A stretch of 23,623 nt of DNA from Dehalococcoidales bacterium. GTDB taxonomy: Bacteria > Chloroflexota > Dehalococcoidia > Dehalococcoidales > UBA5627. Positions 16,198 to 23,623 of the stretch are shown piece after piece. How positions within the stretch are numbered: the stretch's first letter is position 1; every line of letters begins with the position of its first letter. The DNA is taken from positions 1 to 23,623 of the forward strand of contig JBBAED010000011.1 of the NCBI GenBank assembly GCA_041656115.1. Direction: 5' to 3'. The position numbers and the translations under genes are program-made. The notes under the pieces were generated by a model. The model was not told where the DNA came from. It saw nothing but the letters and a program-made list of their open reading frames with translations, and did not search any database.

Positions 16198-17076
16198 TCA
16201 GATTTCATTGCGAATTTCTTTGCAAATGATCTCCAAACGCGTTCCATATTCAATATACATCTGGTATTTGCGATCTTCATCGGTTTTTGCCGCCGGATCA
16301 TGAAAAACCGCACCCATATGCGGTTCTATTGAAATTCCTCCATCATAACCTCTGCGAAAAAGATCGGTTAATATTCTCCGGACATCACCGTTACCTTCGC
16401 CGGGAAAGGTGTATTGCATTTTTTTCTCTTCCGTACTCCATATCCCATCTTTAATATGAATATACGACACATGTTCTTTTACATGATCATAAAATTCCCA
16501 TGCTGATTGTTTCTGATATGGCTCTGACTGCATCCGGTCATCTGTAAAAACAGGATTTCCGGTATCAAAAGCCAGACTTAGACCCGGTACATTCTCCAGT
16601 AATTCCAGCGTATATTTCCATCCCATTCCGCCATAATTCATGCAGTTTTCATGCACCGGCAGGATTCCTTCGCTGGAAAACATTGCGACCAGTTCCCGTA
16701 AACGCTTAAAGCGTTCTTCTTTCATTTGGTCTTCAGGCGAACGATCTGCAATAACCGCAAAACTCATAATACGAATCATCTTGGTGCCAAGACGCTTCAT
16801 TCGCGGAATCGCACGTCGTGCCTCATCCAACGATGAATCAAAAGGTTCTGTGATTTTTTTCCCCCAATTTGCAATTGCCGAACCGAAACAGTTTATTGTC
16901 ACATCAGTTTCATTCAGAACTGCAACCACTTTTTCAAATTCTTCATCCGGAATATCATGTATATTTTTTTTTGAAATATTCCGGCTTTCGATACACTTCC
17001 ATCCCAGTGCTTTTGTCGCTTTAATTTGTCCTTCAATTTCGGCAGCCGCTTCATCGGCAAATCCTGTAAAATACAT
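16198..17076 (-). CDS. Sugar phosphate isomerase/epimerase-type TIM barrel (AP-endonuclease-2 fold)
   Basis: A 292-aa xylose-isomerase-like TIM barrel. Likely metal ligands are the Glu in HENCMNYGGMG, the Asp in LAFDTGNP, the His in YIHIKDG and the Glu in ISIEPHMG, in the usual order of the family. Members isomerise or epimerise sugars, or in 3-keto-glycoside pathways eliminate or hydrolyse the glycosidic bond after oxidation. The start is set at the ATG at 17076 because AAGGAGA lies 5-6 nt upstream; the frame is open to 17118 but that extension overlaps the upstream gene. It follows the Gfo/Idh/MocA oxidoreductase by 13 nt. This oxidoreductase plus TIM-barrel pairing is the strongest pathway clue in the operon. 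No signal peptide. Confidence 0.9.
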   Translation of the reverse strand: MYFTGFADEAAAEIEGQIKATKALGWKCIESRNISKKNIHDIPDEEFEKVVAVLNETDVTINCFGSAIANWGKKITEPFDSSLDEARRAIPRMKRLGTKMIRIMSFAVIADRSPEDQMKEERFKRLRELVAMFSSEGILPVHENCMNYGGMGWKYTLELLENVPGLSLAFDTGNPVFTDDRMQSEPYQKQSAWEFYDHVKEHVSYIHIKDGIWSTEEKKMQYTFPGEGNGDVRRILTDLFRRGYDGGISIEPHMGAVFHDPAAKTDEDRKYQMYIEYGTRLEIICKEIRNEI

Positions 17077-17089
17077 CTTTTCTCCTTGT

Positions 17090-18238
17090 TTAAAATGATT
17101 GGTCAATACCGCTGACATCAGCCGGATTCGTTCGTTTTTTATATTTTGAATTTTTAATCATGTTTTTCAGAAACCGCTCATATTCAGCAGCGTCGATCGG
17201 CAATGTAACTTCTTTATTTTTTATCGCTGAAAGCAGCATTGCATTTGCCAGCTCAACGGAATAGATCCCCTCCGCTGCAGGAGCTAGAATTTCGGTCCCA
17301 TGAAGAATGGCATCGGCAAAATTTTTCAAAATTTCTTCATGCTGCCCGCCGGAACCGGAAACGGGGATTTGGACATTCCAAATATCCGGCATGGCAAACG
17401 CTTTTTCCGATTCTTTGAGAAATTTTTCACACGAAACTTCATTACGGATAAAATTGATCTTATTATTTTCTATAACAATCTTTCCTTTAGTTCCTGTCAG
17501 CTCAAACCGGTTTGTGCCCGGCGCCTCCCCGGTAGATGTAATAAACACACCGGTCGCACCATTGGCATATCTCAGGAAAGCCGTCACTTCATCTTCAACT
17601 TCTATGTCGTGATATTTCCCGATTCCGCAGTATGCTGTGACAGATTCCGGCATCCCGCAAATCCATTGAAGCAGGTCCAGCTGATGAGGACACTGGTTCA
17701 GTAATACACCGCCGCCTTCGCCTCCCCATGTTGCACGCCAGTTCCCGTTGTCATAATAGCGCTGAGTACGAAACCAGTCGGTAATAATCCAGTTTATTCG
17801 CATTAACGACCCAAGCTCACCGGAATCAACCAGCTGTTTCATCTTCCGGTATGCCGGGTTTGTCCGCTGATTAAACATTGCAGCAAAAACCAGTGATTTG
17901 TCAGTATGTGCATGAATCAGGCGTTCACAGTCCGATTTCTGAACGGAGATCGGTTTTTCCATAAGGACATGTTTGCCCGCTTTTAAGGCATCAATACCGA
18001 TCACAGTGTGTGAATAATGCGGTGTCGCAATTAAGACAGCATCGCATACATCAGAATTCAATAAAACCTGATGATCTGTAAATGCGGAACAGCTGTTTTC
18101 GGAAGCAAGTTTATCTGCTTTCTCTTTATCCGTATCACATACCGCAGTAATGCATAATTCTTTAATATTTTTAATGCGCCGGCTATGACTTCCTCCCATA
18201 ACTCCGGCGCCGATAAGCGCTATCCGGACACTATTCAC
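17090..18238 (-). CDS. Gfo/Idh/MocA-family NAD(P)-dependent oxidoreductase
   Basis: A 382-aa sugar dehydrogenase of the Gfo/Idh/MocA family. The N-terminal Rossmann fold shows IALIGAGVMGGSHSRRI, an acidic end of strand 2 (AVCDTDKEK), IATPHYSHTV and the MEKPIS motif (Lys ~95). The catalytic region shows GGGVLLNQCPHQLDLLQWI with the expected His. The family oxidises or reduces hydroxyls of sugars, inositols and their derivatives. The GTG start overlaps the MFS stop by 4 nt (GTGA), showing translational coupling with the permease. The C-terminal part (YERFLKNMIKN) is complete. It is cytoplasmic. Its next neighbour is an isomerase-type TIM barrel, suggesting sequential action on an imported sugar. 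The specific substrate cannot be read from the sequence. Confidence 0.95.
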   Translation of the reverse strand: MNSVRIALIGAGVMGGSHSRRIKNIKELCITAVCDTDKEKADKLASENSCSAFTDHQVLLNSDVCDAVLIATPHYSHTVIGIDALKAGKHVLMEKPISVQKSDCERLIHAHTDKSLVFAAMFNQRTNPAYRKMKQLVDSGELGSLMRINWIITDWFRTQRYYDNGNWRATWGGEGGGVLLNQCPHQLDLLQWICGMPESVTAYCGIGKYHDIEVEDEVTAFLRYANGATGVFITSTGEAPGTNRFELTGTKGKIVIENNKINFIRNEVSCEKFLKESEKAFAMPDIWNVQIPVSGSGGQHEEILKNFADAILHGTEILAPAAEGIYSVELANAMLLSAIKNKEVTLPIDAAEYERFLKNMIKNSKYKKRTNPADVSGIDQSF

Positions 18239-19575
18239 GGCTCTTCCCTTAGTTTGTCATTTCCGGGGATGGGCAGATGCGGAATTATAAAAAGAACTGC
18301 CAGTCCGATTGTCCCGCTTAGAATAAACAAACCCGTATATCCGATCAGTGCATGAATAATACCGCTCAGCATACCGGGCAAAAACCAGCCGATATTTAAA
18401 AACACCATTGACACAGCGAGAATAGACGTTTTATTTTTTCCGGATTCGGTCGCCATAATATGCATATAATAAAACAGCGCACTGAAGCTCATCCCGTACC
18501 CGAGCGATTCCAGGCTGGAAACCGCGAGCAACCATACATTCATTTGTTCCCCGAGAATTGAAACGTGAACGCCCGGCTGAAAAACTGCCAGTCCGGCATA
18601 AAACAAATTAGGAATACTCACTAACAGCGCTAATGGGATGAATGTTTTGCGAAGACCGTACCATTTTATCAAATATCCTCCCAGAACGCCCCCTGCAATA
18701 TTCCAGGGCGTATCTGTTAATATTGTATAATAAGGCAATGTTGTCGCACGACATCCGAGTCCTCCGGCATTTACCGGGTCTAAATAAAACGGTTCTTTCA
18801 TAAAAAGAAAACCTTCACCAAACCGGTAAAGCAAAATCAATGCAATGATTAAGCCGACAGAAGGCTGAGAAAAATAATCCCGGATCACTTCCAATATTGC
18901 AAACCGGCTGTGTCTGACGGGGATGTCCTGTTCCAGCTTCGGCATAACCAGTTTATTCAATACGAGAAAAATCAGCAGGACAACTCCGGCTAAAATATAC
19001 GCCCATGAAAATCCGACATAAAATCCGGTCTTATCCGGAGAATCAACAGAAACTGCACCGAGTTTTGCTGCCAGTCGCGTTGCCCCTACCAGTAAACACA
19101 TTGTAACGGTAAGGTTTGCCGTTCTGATACTGGCTGTTTTTATGCCTATAAACTGTGCCTGTAATTTTGCATCTAAAGCCCGTATATAATAACCGTCGGC
19201 GGCGGTTTCATGCGATGACACCAGCAATGCCAATACAACCAGCATCAAACCGATAACCCATAAAAACAAACCGGGTGACAGGTGTATCCTTAAAATAATA
19301 CCGAAGCTTAACAGGATCATGCCGCCCACGCCTACAGTCAGAAATGAAAGTGTCCGCTTGGATGCGGCTCCATCCAGCCATGGAGCATATAAAAACCGTA
19401 AACTGGCAAATAATCCCAATCCAGCCATTAAACCGACCGTTTGATTGGAAAAACCGAGCAGTTTGAACAATGCGATCGGCATCTTGGTTAACATTCCGGT
19501 CATAATTCCGAAAGGCAGGTATAACCCGACGACATATAACCACGGCGAATGAAATATTTGCTTGTTTTTCCCCAT
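18235..19575 (-). CDS. MFS permease (AmpG-like), probably glycan or sugar importer
   Basis: A 446-aa inner-membrane protein with about 12 hydrophobic helices, the standard length for MFS permeases. Landmarks are HSPWLYVVGLYLPFGIM, RFLYAPWLDG between helices 2 and 3, a long loop DGYYIRALDAKLQAQFIGIK, the mid-protein loop KLVMPKLEQDIPVRHSRF, and DTPWNIAGGVLGGYLIK. The early APW.D motif and overall pattern resemble AmpG-like sugar/peptide-muropeptide transporters. It is coupled with the oxidoreductase (4-nt overlap) and follows the secreted glycosidase-like gene by 23 nt, so it likely imports the product of that enzyme. The truncated copy at 5977-6813 shows clear similarity over its first ~180 residues. 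The substrate is inferred from context only. Confidence 0.92.
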   Translation of the reverse strand: MGKNKQIFHSPWLYVVGLYLPFGIMTGMLTKMPIALFKLLGFSNQTVGLMAGLGLFASLRFLYAPWLDGAASKRTLSFLTVGVGGMILLSFGIILRIHLSPGLFLWVIGLMLVVLALLVSSHETAADGYYIRALDAKLQAQFIGIKTASIRTANLTVTMCLLVGATRLAAKLGAVSVDSPDKTGFYVGFSWAYILAGVVLLIFLVLNKLVMPKLEQDIPVRHSRFAILEVIRDYFSQPSVGLIIALILLYRFGEGFLFMKEPFYLDPVNAGGLGCRATTLPYYTILTDTPWNIAGGVLGGYLIKWYGLRKTFIPLALLVSIPNLFYAGLAVFQPGVHVSILGEQMNVWLLAVSSLESLGYGMSFSALFYYMHIMATESGKNKTSILAVSMVFLNIGWFLPGMLSGIIHALIGYTGLFILSGTIGLAVLFIIPHLPIPGNDKLREEP

Positions 19576-19598
19576 ATTAAAAATCTTTGTTTTTTAAA

Positions 19599-22037
19599 TT
19601 ATTGTTCCCCGCCGGTCCACTCATACCCGGTTGGTTCATATGCTCGCGCAGCAGCATTTGACCGCAATTCGTTCGATTCCTCGACAAAGCGGTGCTGCTC
19701 TGAAAAATATGATTTTCCGGTTAATACCTCCGGATCAATCCATACAACCCGGTTGTGATCCGGAAAAAATCCGGTGGTATGCAACTTTATGCTGATATTT
19801 TTTACACCCGATGGAACTGCCAGTATGAGCTCGCGACGACCGGCTTCCTGATTATAAACGGGCCATTTTACTGAATTATATATCGGCGTTTCATAAATGA
19901 GTTTAGCATCCGCAAAAAACTCAACCCTGTAGCTTGGCCTCAACACCTCTGCGTCATCACAAATGGCTATACCGATTTTAAAAAACGCTGTGTTTTTCGG
20001 AAGTACTGCAGTCAATGTGACATCACCCACCGTCGCAAAGGCATCAGGAAGAACTTTTCCCTCAAACAACAACGGACTTTTATCTGGGAAAGTTTCAAAA
20101 TAAGTATTTGTATTTTTGGTTTTAAACTCCTGTAAAAGCGTTTTCCACAGCCCGTCGGGAGCATCGTTAACAGAAGATTGTGTAACACCCCAGAACCGCC
20201 AGCGGGAAGCCGGAGAAAAAACGCCGGTTGATGGATCATGCGTTCTTGCTTCTACTACACAATCGCTATCAATACGCATCGATGTATCGTACGATTGCCA
20301 TTCCGTTTGTTCCGGAAAAATCTGCCGGACGTAAATCGGTTTCGCAGCGTTAAGTTCAACAGTACTGCCTATAGCAACAACTGGAGCAACAGGGCACTTC
20401 AACACCGGAGGCTCGATCTTTTCATGAGAAGATTCGTATTTTTCAACAAGAATCATTCCCCACGGATTCAGCGCCGGCACAGAAAATGTGCAATTCAGTC
20501 CTTCGCTGAGAATCAGCGGGTCTCGGCCCGGTTGAAGTAAAGAAATCCGTACCGAAGAACTTCCGCATAGTTTTACCGGATTAATGGTCGCTTCAAAAGA
20601 GCTCCGTGTTGTATTCCAATCAACCAAATGAATCACGCGATGAACTGAATCTGTTGATGCGAGTGTTCTAACTACGCCGAGAATTCCCGGATGATTGATA
20701 CGCAACATGGGAAAGTCATTTTCATCATTTTTTACAATCTGCTGCTGATATCTCCATTTTTGCCGGGAACTCACGGGATCAAATGCGGTGATTTCTGTTG
20801 TTTTATAATCATCAAACAAAAAATGATTATTACGTATCCAGAAAAATAAATCCGCGAAGTCATTAATTTTACCAAAATAACGTTTTGCTTTTCCCGGCAT
20901 ATACATGTCCCACGGTACCATATGAAGCATTCCCAATGAGTATGCCGTGGCGATTCCTAACCGCATTTCTTCCACCAGCCCCGCAGGATCACGTGTTTCC
21001 CATCCGCCATCCAATACGCCCTGAAGCCCTTGGATTTTATCTATTTCATCCGCACGACGGGCAAGTTCCACCATGGTTTCCATCTGCATTTGATGCGTAT
21101 AGAATTCACCCAGAGCATAGTCAAAATTCCGTTCGATCGGCCCCCACTGCCCGGTATGGTTACACGACCACGGAATATTGCGCCCCGTTTTTTCTTCTAC
21201 CTGTTTACGTACATTACGATAAAATTCTGCAACTGCCTCCATTTGTGCTCTGGCATATAATCGTAAGATCGGTCCTCCATCCCACCTCACCCATTTTTTC
21301 TGTTCAGCTTCGGGTTCTGTTGCCGGCGCACCGAGACTTATTAAATGCGGACGGATATCATACGTTTCCGGGTTTTCTATTCCCAGCCGGGCAAGCTCTT
21401 CTTCGGATACATGTTCAGCCAAAAACTGTTGGAACATTTTTATTGAATCATCTGTATAACTTCCTCCATCGACAATTAATCCCGCAGTTGCTGCCCGATC
21501 ATCCCGCATAATGGAGATAATGGGTAAATTGTAAAACCCGGCAACATGTTCAATATATAAATCTTTCCATTCAGCAATATTAACGTCCGCTGTGAAACGC
21601 CCGATTGGCCAATCCGAAAATTTACGGAAATTTGTGCGGGTAACAGGATCTCCTTGCAAATCACGCGAGGTGAATTTTTCATAATAATCCGGAATATTGG
21701 TTACGCCTGGCCGGCCTTGGGGATCCATTGTTGCTCCGGAAAAAATACCGGCCTCTTGAACCTGTTTTAAAAAATTTTCAGTTACATCGTAAATCCACTC
21801 AACCCGGTTTGCTCCGAAATCAATTGCCGCATCAATCGTCCCCTTCCTGCCAGGTCGCGTCTCCGTCGGGCGCAATGTTCTAATAATCACATCGCCATAC
21901 TCGGGCATTTTTCCATCAACCGAATTTTCTCCCCCTCTACCTGTTATGGCTATTGATGTTGCCGTACAAACACTAAAAGCTACTATGATTATAAAAAAAT
22001 AACATTTTTTCAAAATTGTATTCCTATACATTTTCAT
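19599..22037 (-). CDS. Secreted glycosidase-like TIM-barrel protein, first gene of the sulfated-glycan operon
   Basis: An 812-aa exported protein paralogous to the core of the protein at 378-3425. A signal peptide covers ~1-32 (KKCYFFIIIVAFSVCTATS). The core shows SIMRDDRAA (Asp ~177/178), NIPWSCNHTGQWG (~286), FDYALGEFY (Glu ~310), ATAYSLGMLHMVPWDMY, and RVIHLVDWNTTRSSFEA. The paralogue keeps the Asp pair, IPWS.N, FDY...E, ATAY...H..VPWD and HLVDW. These make good candidates for active-site residues. Residues ~510-555 (PALNPWGMILVE) end the shared part. The C-terminal 250 residues are a separate beta-rich region, containing VRQIFPEQTEWQSYD and VKNISIKLHTTGFFPDH. There is no jelly-roll domain and no anchor. 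An AGGA lies 6 nt before the ATG. I do not recognise a named GH family. Confidence 0.85.
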   Translation of the reverse strand: MKMYRNTILKKCYFFIIIVAFSVCTATSIAITGRGGENSVDGKMPEYGDVIIRTLRPTETRPGRKGTIDAAIDFGANRVEWIYDVTENFLKQVQEAGIFSGATMDPQGRPGVTNIPDYYEKFTSRDLQGDPVTRTNFRKFSDWPIGRFTADVNIAEWKDLYIEHVAGFYNLPIISIMRDDRAATAGLIVDGGSYTDDSIKMFQQFLAEHVSEEELARLGIENPETYDIRPHLISLGAPATEPEAEQKKWVRWDGGPILRLYARAQMEAVAEFYRNVRKQVEEKTGRNIPWSCNHTGQWGPIERNFDYALGEFYTHQMQMETMVELARRADEIDKIQGLQGVLDGGWETRDPAGLVEEMRLGIATAYSLGMLHMVPWDMYMPGKAKRYFGKINDFADLFFWIRNNHFLFDDYKTTEITAFDPVSSRQKWRYQQQIVKNDENDFPMLRINHPGILGVVRTLASTDSVHRVIHLVDWNTTRSSFEATINPVKLCGSSSVRISLLQPGRDPLILSEGLNCTFSVPALNPWGMILVEKYESSHEKIEPPVLKCPVAPVVAIGSTVELNAAKPIYVRQIFPEQTEWQSYDTSMRIDSDCVVEARTHDPSTGVFSPASRWRFWGVTQSSVNDAPDGLWKTLLQEFKTKNTNTYFETFPDKSPLLFEGKVLPDAFATVGDVTLTAVLPKNTAFFKIGIAICDDAEVLRPSYRVEFFADAKLIYETPIYNSVKWPVYNQEAGRRELILAVPSGVKNISIKLHTTGFFPDHNRVVWIDPEVLTGKSYFSEQHRFVEESNELRSNAAARAYEPTGYEWTGGEQ

Positions 22038-22122
22038 TTTGTCCTGAAATTAAATTACTGATGTGCAGTTTTTAATCTAGACAGCCTAGTGAGTCCATAT
22101 CGCTTTTTGGCTTATTTATCTG

Positions 22123-22172
22123 CCACATTTCTCACTTCCCAAGACTCTAGTAAAAGAAAGTGAGAAATGCGG
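22123..22172. terminator. Stem-loop between the PEP-CTERM gene and the operon (weak terminator or processing site)
   Basis: CCACATTTCTCACTT (22123-22137) and AAGTGAGAAATGCGG (22158-22172) form a 15-bp inverted repeat with one mismatch and a 20-nt loop. It lies 27 nt beyond the stop of the minus-strand PEP-CTERM gene and ~86 nt before the next gene's start. No T-run follows, so it may be an inefficient terminator, an mRNA-stabilising hairpin or an operator for the operon starting at 22037. Confidence 0.5.
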
Positions 22173-22198
22173 ATGCTCTTAATGGTTTTCTTTATCAA

Positions 22199-23002
22199 CT
22201 ATTTACGAATCGTATGGCGAAAAAGAAAGAAACCGACCGAGGAGATCAAAAATAACTGTATCGTTGTGGACTCAGGAATAGCTGTTACATCAAAATCCCG
22301 TACAAATAAATTTCTTTGGGAAGTCCCATGCGCTAACCCTTGTACGAAATGAAACCCGACCCAGCCCACTTTATCATCAGCATTCAATGCTACCGCTGTA
22401 CCACTTATATCTGCAATTGATGTTAACGGATCATATGCAATCCAGTTTGTAATATCTATAGATACAGGTACCGCGGGATAATCGGTAGGAATTACTGTTG
22501 ATGTTGCACTGATATAGTAATTATCACCGATTTTTATAACAGCCCTGGCGTATGATGCAAGACTGTTTTGATAGGCAGAAAAGGAAAAACTGTCCAGATG
22601 TTCGAAAGAAACTGCTTCTGATAATTTTGATGTAAGTAATATTGATGAAGTTTGAGGCGCACCGCTTTGATTCACAAAACGAAACATAATCGGATCGAGA
22701 TCGTTTCCGCTGGCCGTATCGTTTTGTATTTGGCAGGCACCATTAGCAGGTGAAAGAGCTGCCGATGGCTCCCATCCGCCGAAAAACACAGGACCTGAAT
22801 AATCCGGCGAAAGCTTTTGCGTTTCAGAATATGCACGAGCTGTCGTTGAAGTAGTTACAATTACTCCATTTTCATCAAGTAATCTTTCTCCGGAACTAAC
22901 ATAGTTACTAGGTCCATACGAAAATATGGAAACAACATCTGAAATTGCATGGTAATATGCAAATGATATGACTGCCGCTATTATATGAATTGTTCTCTTC
23001 AC
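22199..23002 (-). CDS. PEP-CTERM-type secreted/anchored protein
   Basis: A 267-aa exported protein with an N-terminal hydrophobic segment (MKRTIHIIAAVISFAYYHA) and a C-terminal sorting tail: IPESTTIQLFLISSVGFFLF followed by RHTIRK. This tripartite end (short PE motif, hydrophobic helix, basic tail) is the PEP-CTERM signal processed by exosortase-type enzymes. The motif here is IPES rather than PEP, a variant also seen as VPER in the chimera at 5977. The mature domain is beta-rich and unassigned (VGWVGFHFVQGLAHGTSQRN). The start is a GTG at 23002 preceded by AAGGATAAGGAA; no ATG fits as well. The region coding its last part (22283-22481) is duplicated exactly at the right edge. Function is unknown; exosortase genes are not in the window. 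Confidence 0.85.
   Translation of the reverse strand: MKRTIHIIAAVISFAYYHAISDVVSIFSYGPSNYVSSGERLLDENGVIVTTSTTARAYSETQKLSPDYSGPVFFGGWEPSAALSPANGACQIQNDTASGNDLDPIMFRFVNQSGAPQTSSILLTSKLSEAVSFEHLDSFSFSAYQNSLASYARAVIKIGDNYYISATSTVIPTDYPAVPVSIDITNWIAYDPLTSIADISGTAVALNADDKVGWVGFHFVQGLAHGTSQRNLFVRDFDVTAIPESTTIQLFLISSVGFFLFRHTIRK
22283..22481. repeat. 199-bp direct repeat, copy A
   Basis: Identical over all 199 bases to 23425-23623, in the same orientation and 1142 bp apart. Copy A lies inside the PEP-CTERM protein gene and covers the residues just before the sorting tail. The left border is exactly at the start of the sorting-tail codons. The true length is unknown because copy B is cut by the window edge. 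Confidence 0.95.
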
Positions 23003-23409
23003 TTCCTTATCCTTTCTGCCGGTATTTCCGGCGGTTATGTTTTATTCAGCTAATCCGTCCCATGTCGATCAGCTTATTTCTGACTTCAGACTGTGCAATT
23101 TTTGAAAATTACACAATTTTTTTCAAGTGGAAAAAACATGCTTTATATGTAAAAATTATCCTTATAAATATTTTTTCTTTTGATGTTTATCTCATATCTT
23201 TATATAATTATTGTTTCATTTAAGATACATTTTATGATCTATCGCATAGTCACATTACGAAAGTCTAATTGATCTTCGACGATTTTTATTAATTATTTTT
23301 TCCGTAACGTTATTTTTGCATACCCTAGATAATGTCAGATCAACCATGATATTTCTCCGTTCTGCGAGAATTCATAAAGTTATCTATCCGACGGCGCGCC
23401 ATCGGCAAA
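23003..23409. other. AT-rich intergenic region
   Basis: No supported gene. It holds the likely promoter and ribosome-binding site of the PEP-CTERM gene, a small GCCGG-TATTT-CCGGC hairpin (23019-23033) near the ribosome-binding site, and the palindrome noted at 23093-23114. Runs of T and A dominate the middle part. No tRNA or structured RNA is recognised. Confidence 0.6.
23093..23114. promoter_or_regulatory. Palindrome upstream of the PEP-CTERM gene, possible operator
   Basis: GTGCAATTTT (23093-23102) and AAAATTACAC (23105-23114) are reverse complements with one mismatch around a TG centre. The site is about 90 bp upstream of the GTG start at 23002, a plausible position for a regulator. Only symmetry and position support it. 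Confidence 0.3.
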
Positions 23410-23623
23410 TCATCTGTGTGCAATTGTTACATCAAAATCCCGTACAAATAAATTTCTTTGGGAAGTCCCATGCGCTAACCCTTGTACGAAATGAAACCCG
23501 ACCCAGCCCACTTTATCATCAGCATTCAATGCTACCGCTGTACCACTTATATCTGCAATTGATGTTAACGGATCATATGCAATCCAGTTTGTAATATCTA
23601 TAGATACAGGTACCGCGGGATAA
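23410..23623 (-). pseudogene. Duplicate 3' end of PEP-CTERM protein gene lacking the sorting signal
   Basis: The minus strand carries the same codons as 22283-22481, ending VRDFDVT, but then reads IAHR and a stop (TGA at 23412-23410). In the intact gene the same point continues with AIPES and the hydrophobic anchor. This copy therefore encodes the late part of the mature domain without the sorting tail. The 5' part is outside the window. It may be a truncated duplicate gene, or an assembly end effect. Confidence 0.7.
23425..23623. repeat. 199-bp direct repeat, copy B (continues past the edge)
   Basis: Base-for-base identical to 22283-22481. Begins at the T before GTTACATC and reaches the last base of the window without a mismatch. 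Confidence 0.95.

Noticed and set aside
16640..17098. A 152-residue plus-strand frame
   Set aside because: Antisense of the isomerase-type gene, which has clear metal-ligand motifs.
20885..21511. A 208-residue open frame on the plus strand
   Set aside because: It is antisense to the secreted glycosidase-like gene, has an improbable composition rich in Pro, His and Phe, and no family resemblance. Treated as a shadow.
23316..23594. A 92-residue plus-strand frame at the right edge
   Set aside because: It covers the duplicated 199-bp coding repeat on the wrong strand and shows no recognisable protein features.
1..23623. CRISPR arrays, tRNA or rRNA genes, phage or integron features
   Set aside because: No regularly spaced repeats, no cloverleaf-like sequence and no integrase or phage structural genes were seen on either strand.

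Overview
The window looks like chromosomal DNA from a PVC-superphylum bacterium, most likely Kiritimatiellota or Lentisphaerota. The reasons are the mix of formylglycine sulfatases, secreted glycosidase-like proteins with LamG/jelly-roll domains, PEP-CTERM-type C-termini, URO-D-family proteins beside sugar genes, and dispersed 'CACAGAGA' type intergenic repeats. The taxonomic call is inference; there is no rRNA or marker gene. Almost every intact gene is on the minus strand, so transcription runs from high to low coordinates.

Layout. (1) 1-4180: three tandem paralogues share an N-terminal jelly-roll-like 'FYGF' domain: a partial gene at the left edge, a 1015-aa multidomain glycosidase-like protein, and a free-standing 207-aa domain. 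(2) 4385-4628: a frameshifted, truncated IS5-family transposase. (3) 4864-7921: an AraC-type regulator, then an odd chimera (half an MFS permease fused to a PEP-CTERM tail), then a URO-D-family protein. (4) 8467-10127: an insertion-sequence graveyard with two separated pieces of an IS256-family transposase, an IS110-family 3' end between them, dispersed-repeat hairpins and an ISL3-like 3' end. (5) 10147-22037: a long co-directional cluster that I read as a sulfated-glycan utilisation operon. In transcription order it holds a secreted glycosidase-like protein, an MFS permease, a Gfo/Idh/MocA oxidoreductase, a sugar isomerase/epimerase-type TIM barrel, a URO-D-family protein, a sialidase-like beta-propeller, sulfatase A, a URO-D remnant, and sulfatase B. 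Gaps are 6-27 nt or 4-nt overlaps until the last 265-nt gap. (6) 22199-23623: a PEP-CTERM protein gene, an AT-rich leader, and an exact 199-bp duplicate of that gene's 3' coding part, without the sorting signal, running off the right edge.

How the genes may work together (inference). The secreted TIM-barrel protein trims an extracellular glycan. The MFS permease imports the fragments. The cytoplasmic propeller and two sulfatases, none with a visible signal peptide, remove further groups. The oxidoreductase plus TIM-barrel pair resembles known 3-keto-glycoside pathways. The URO-D proteins are relatives of corrinoid methyltransferases and could handle methyl groups, but no corrinoid protein is present. 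The pairing of an MFS permease with a URO-D protein occurs twice, which links these two functions.
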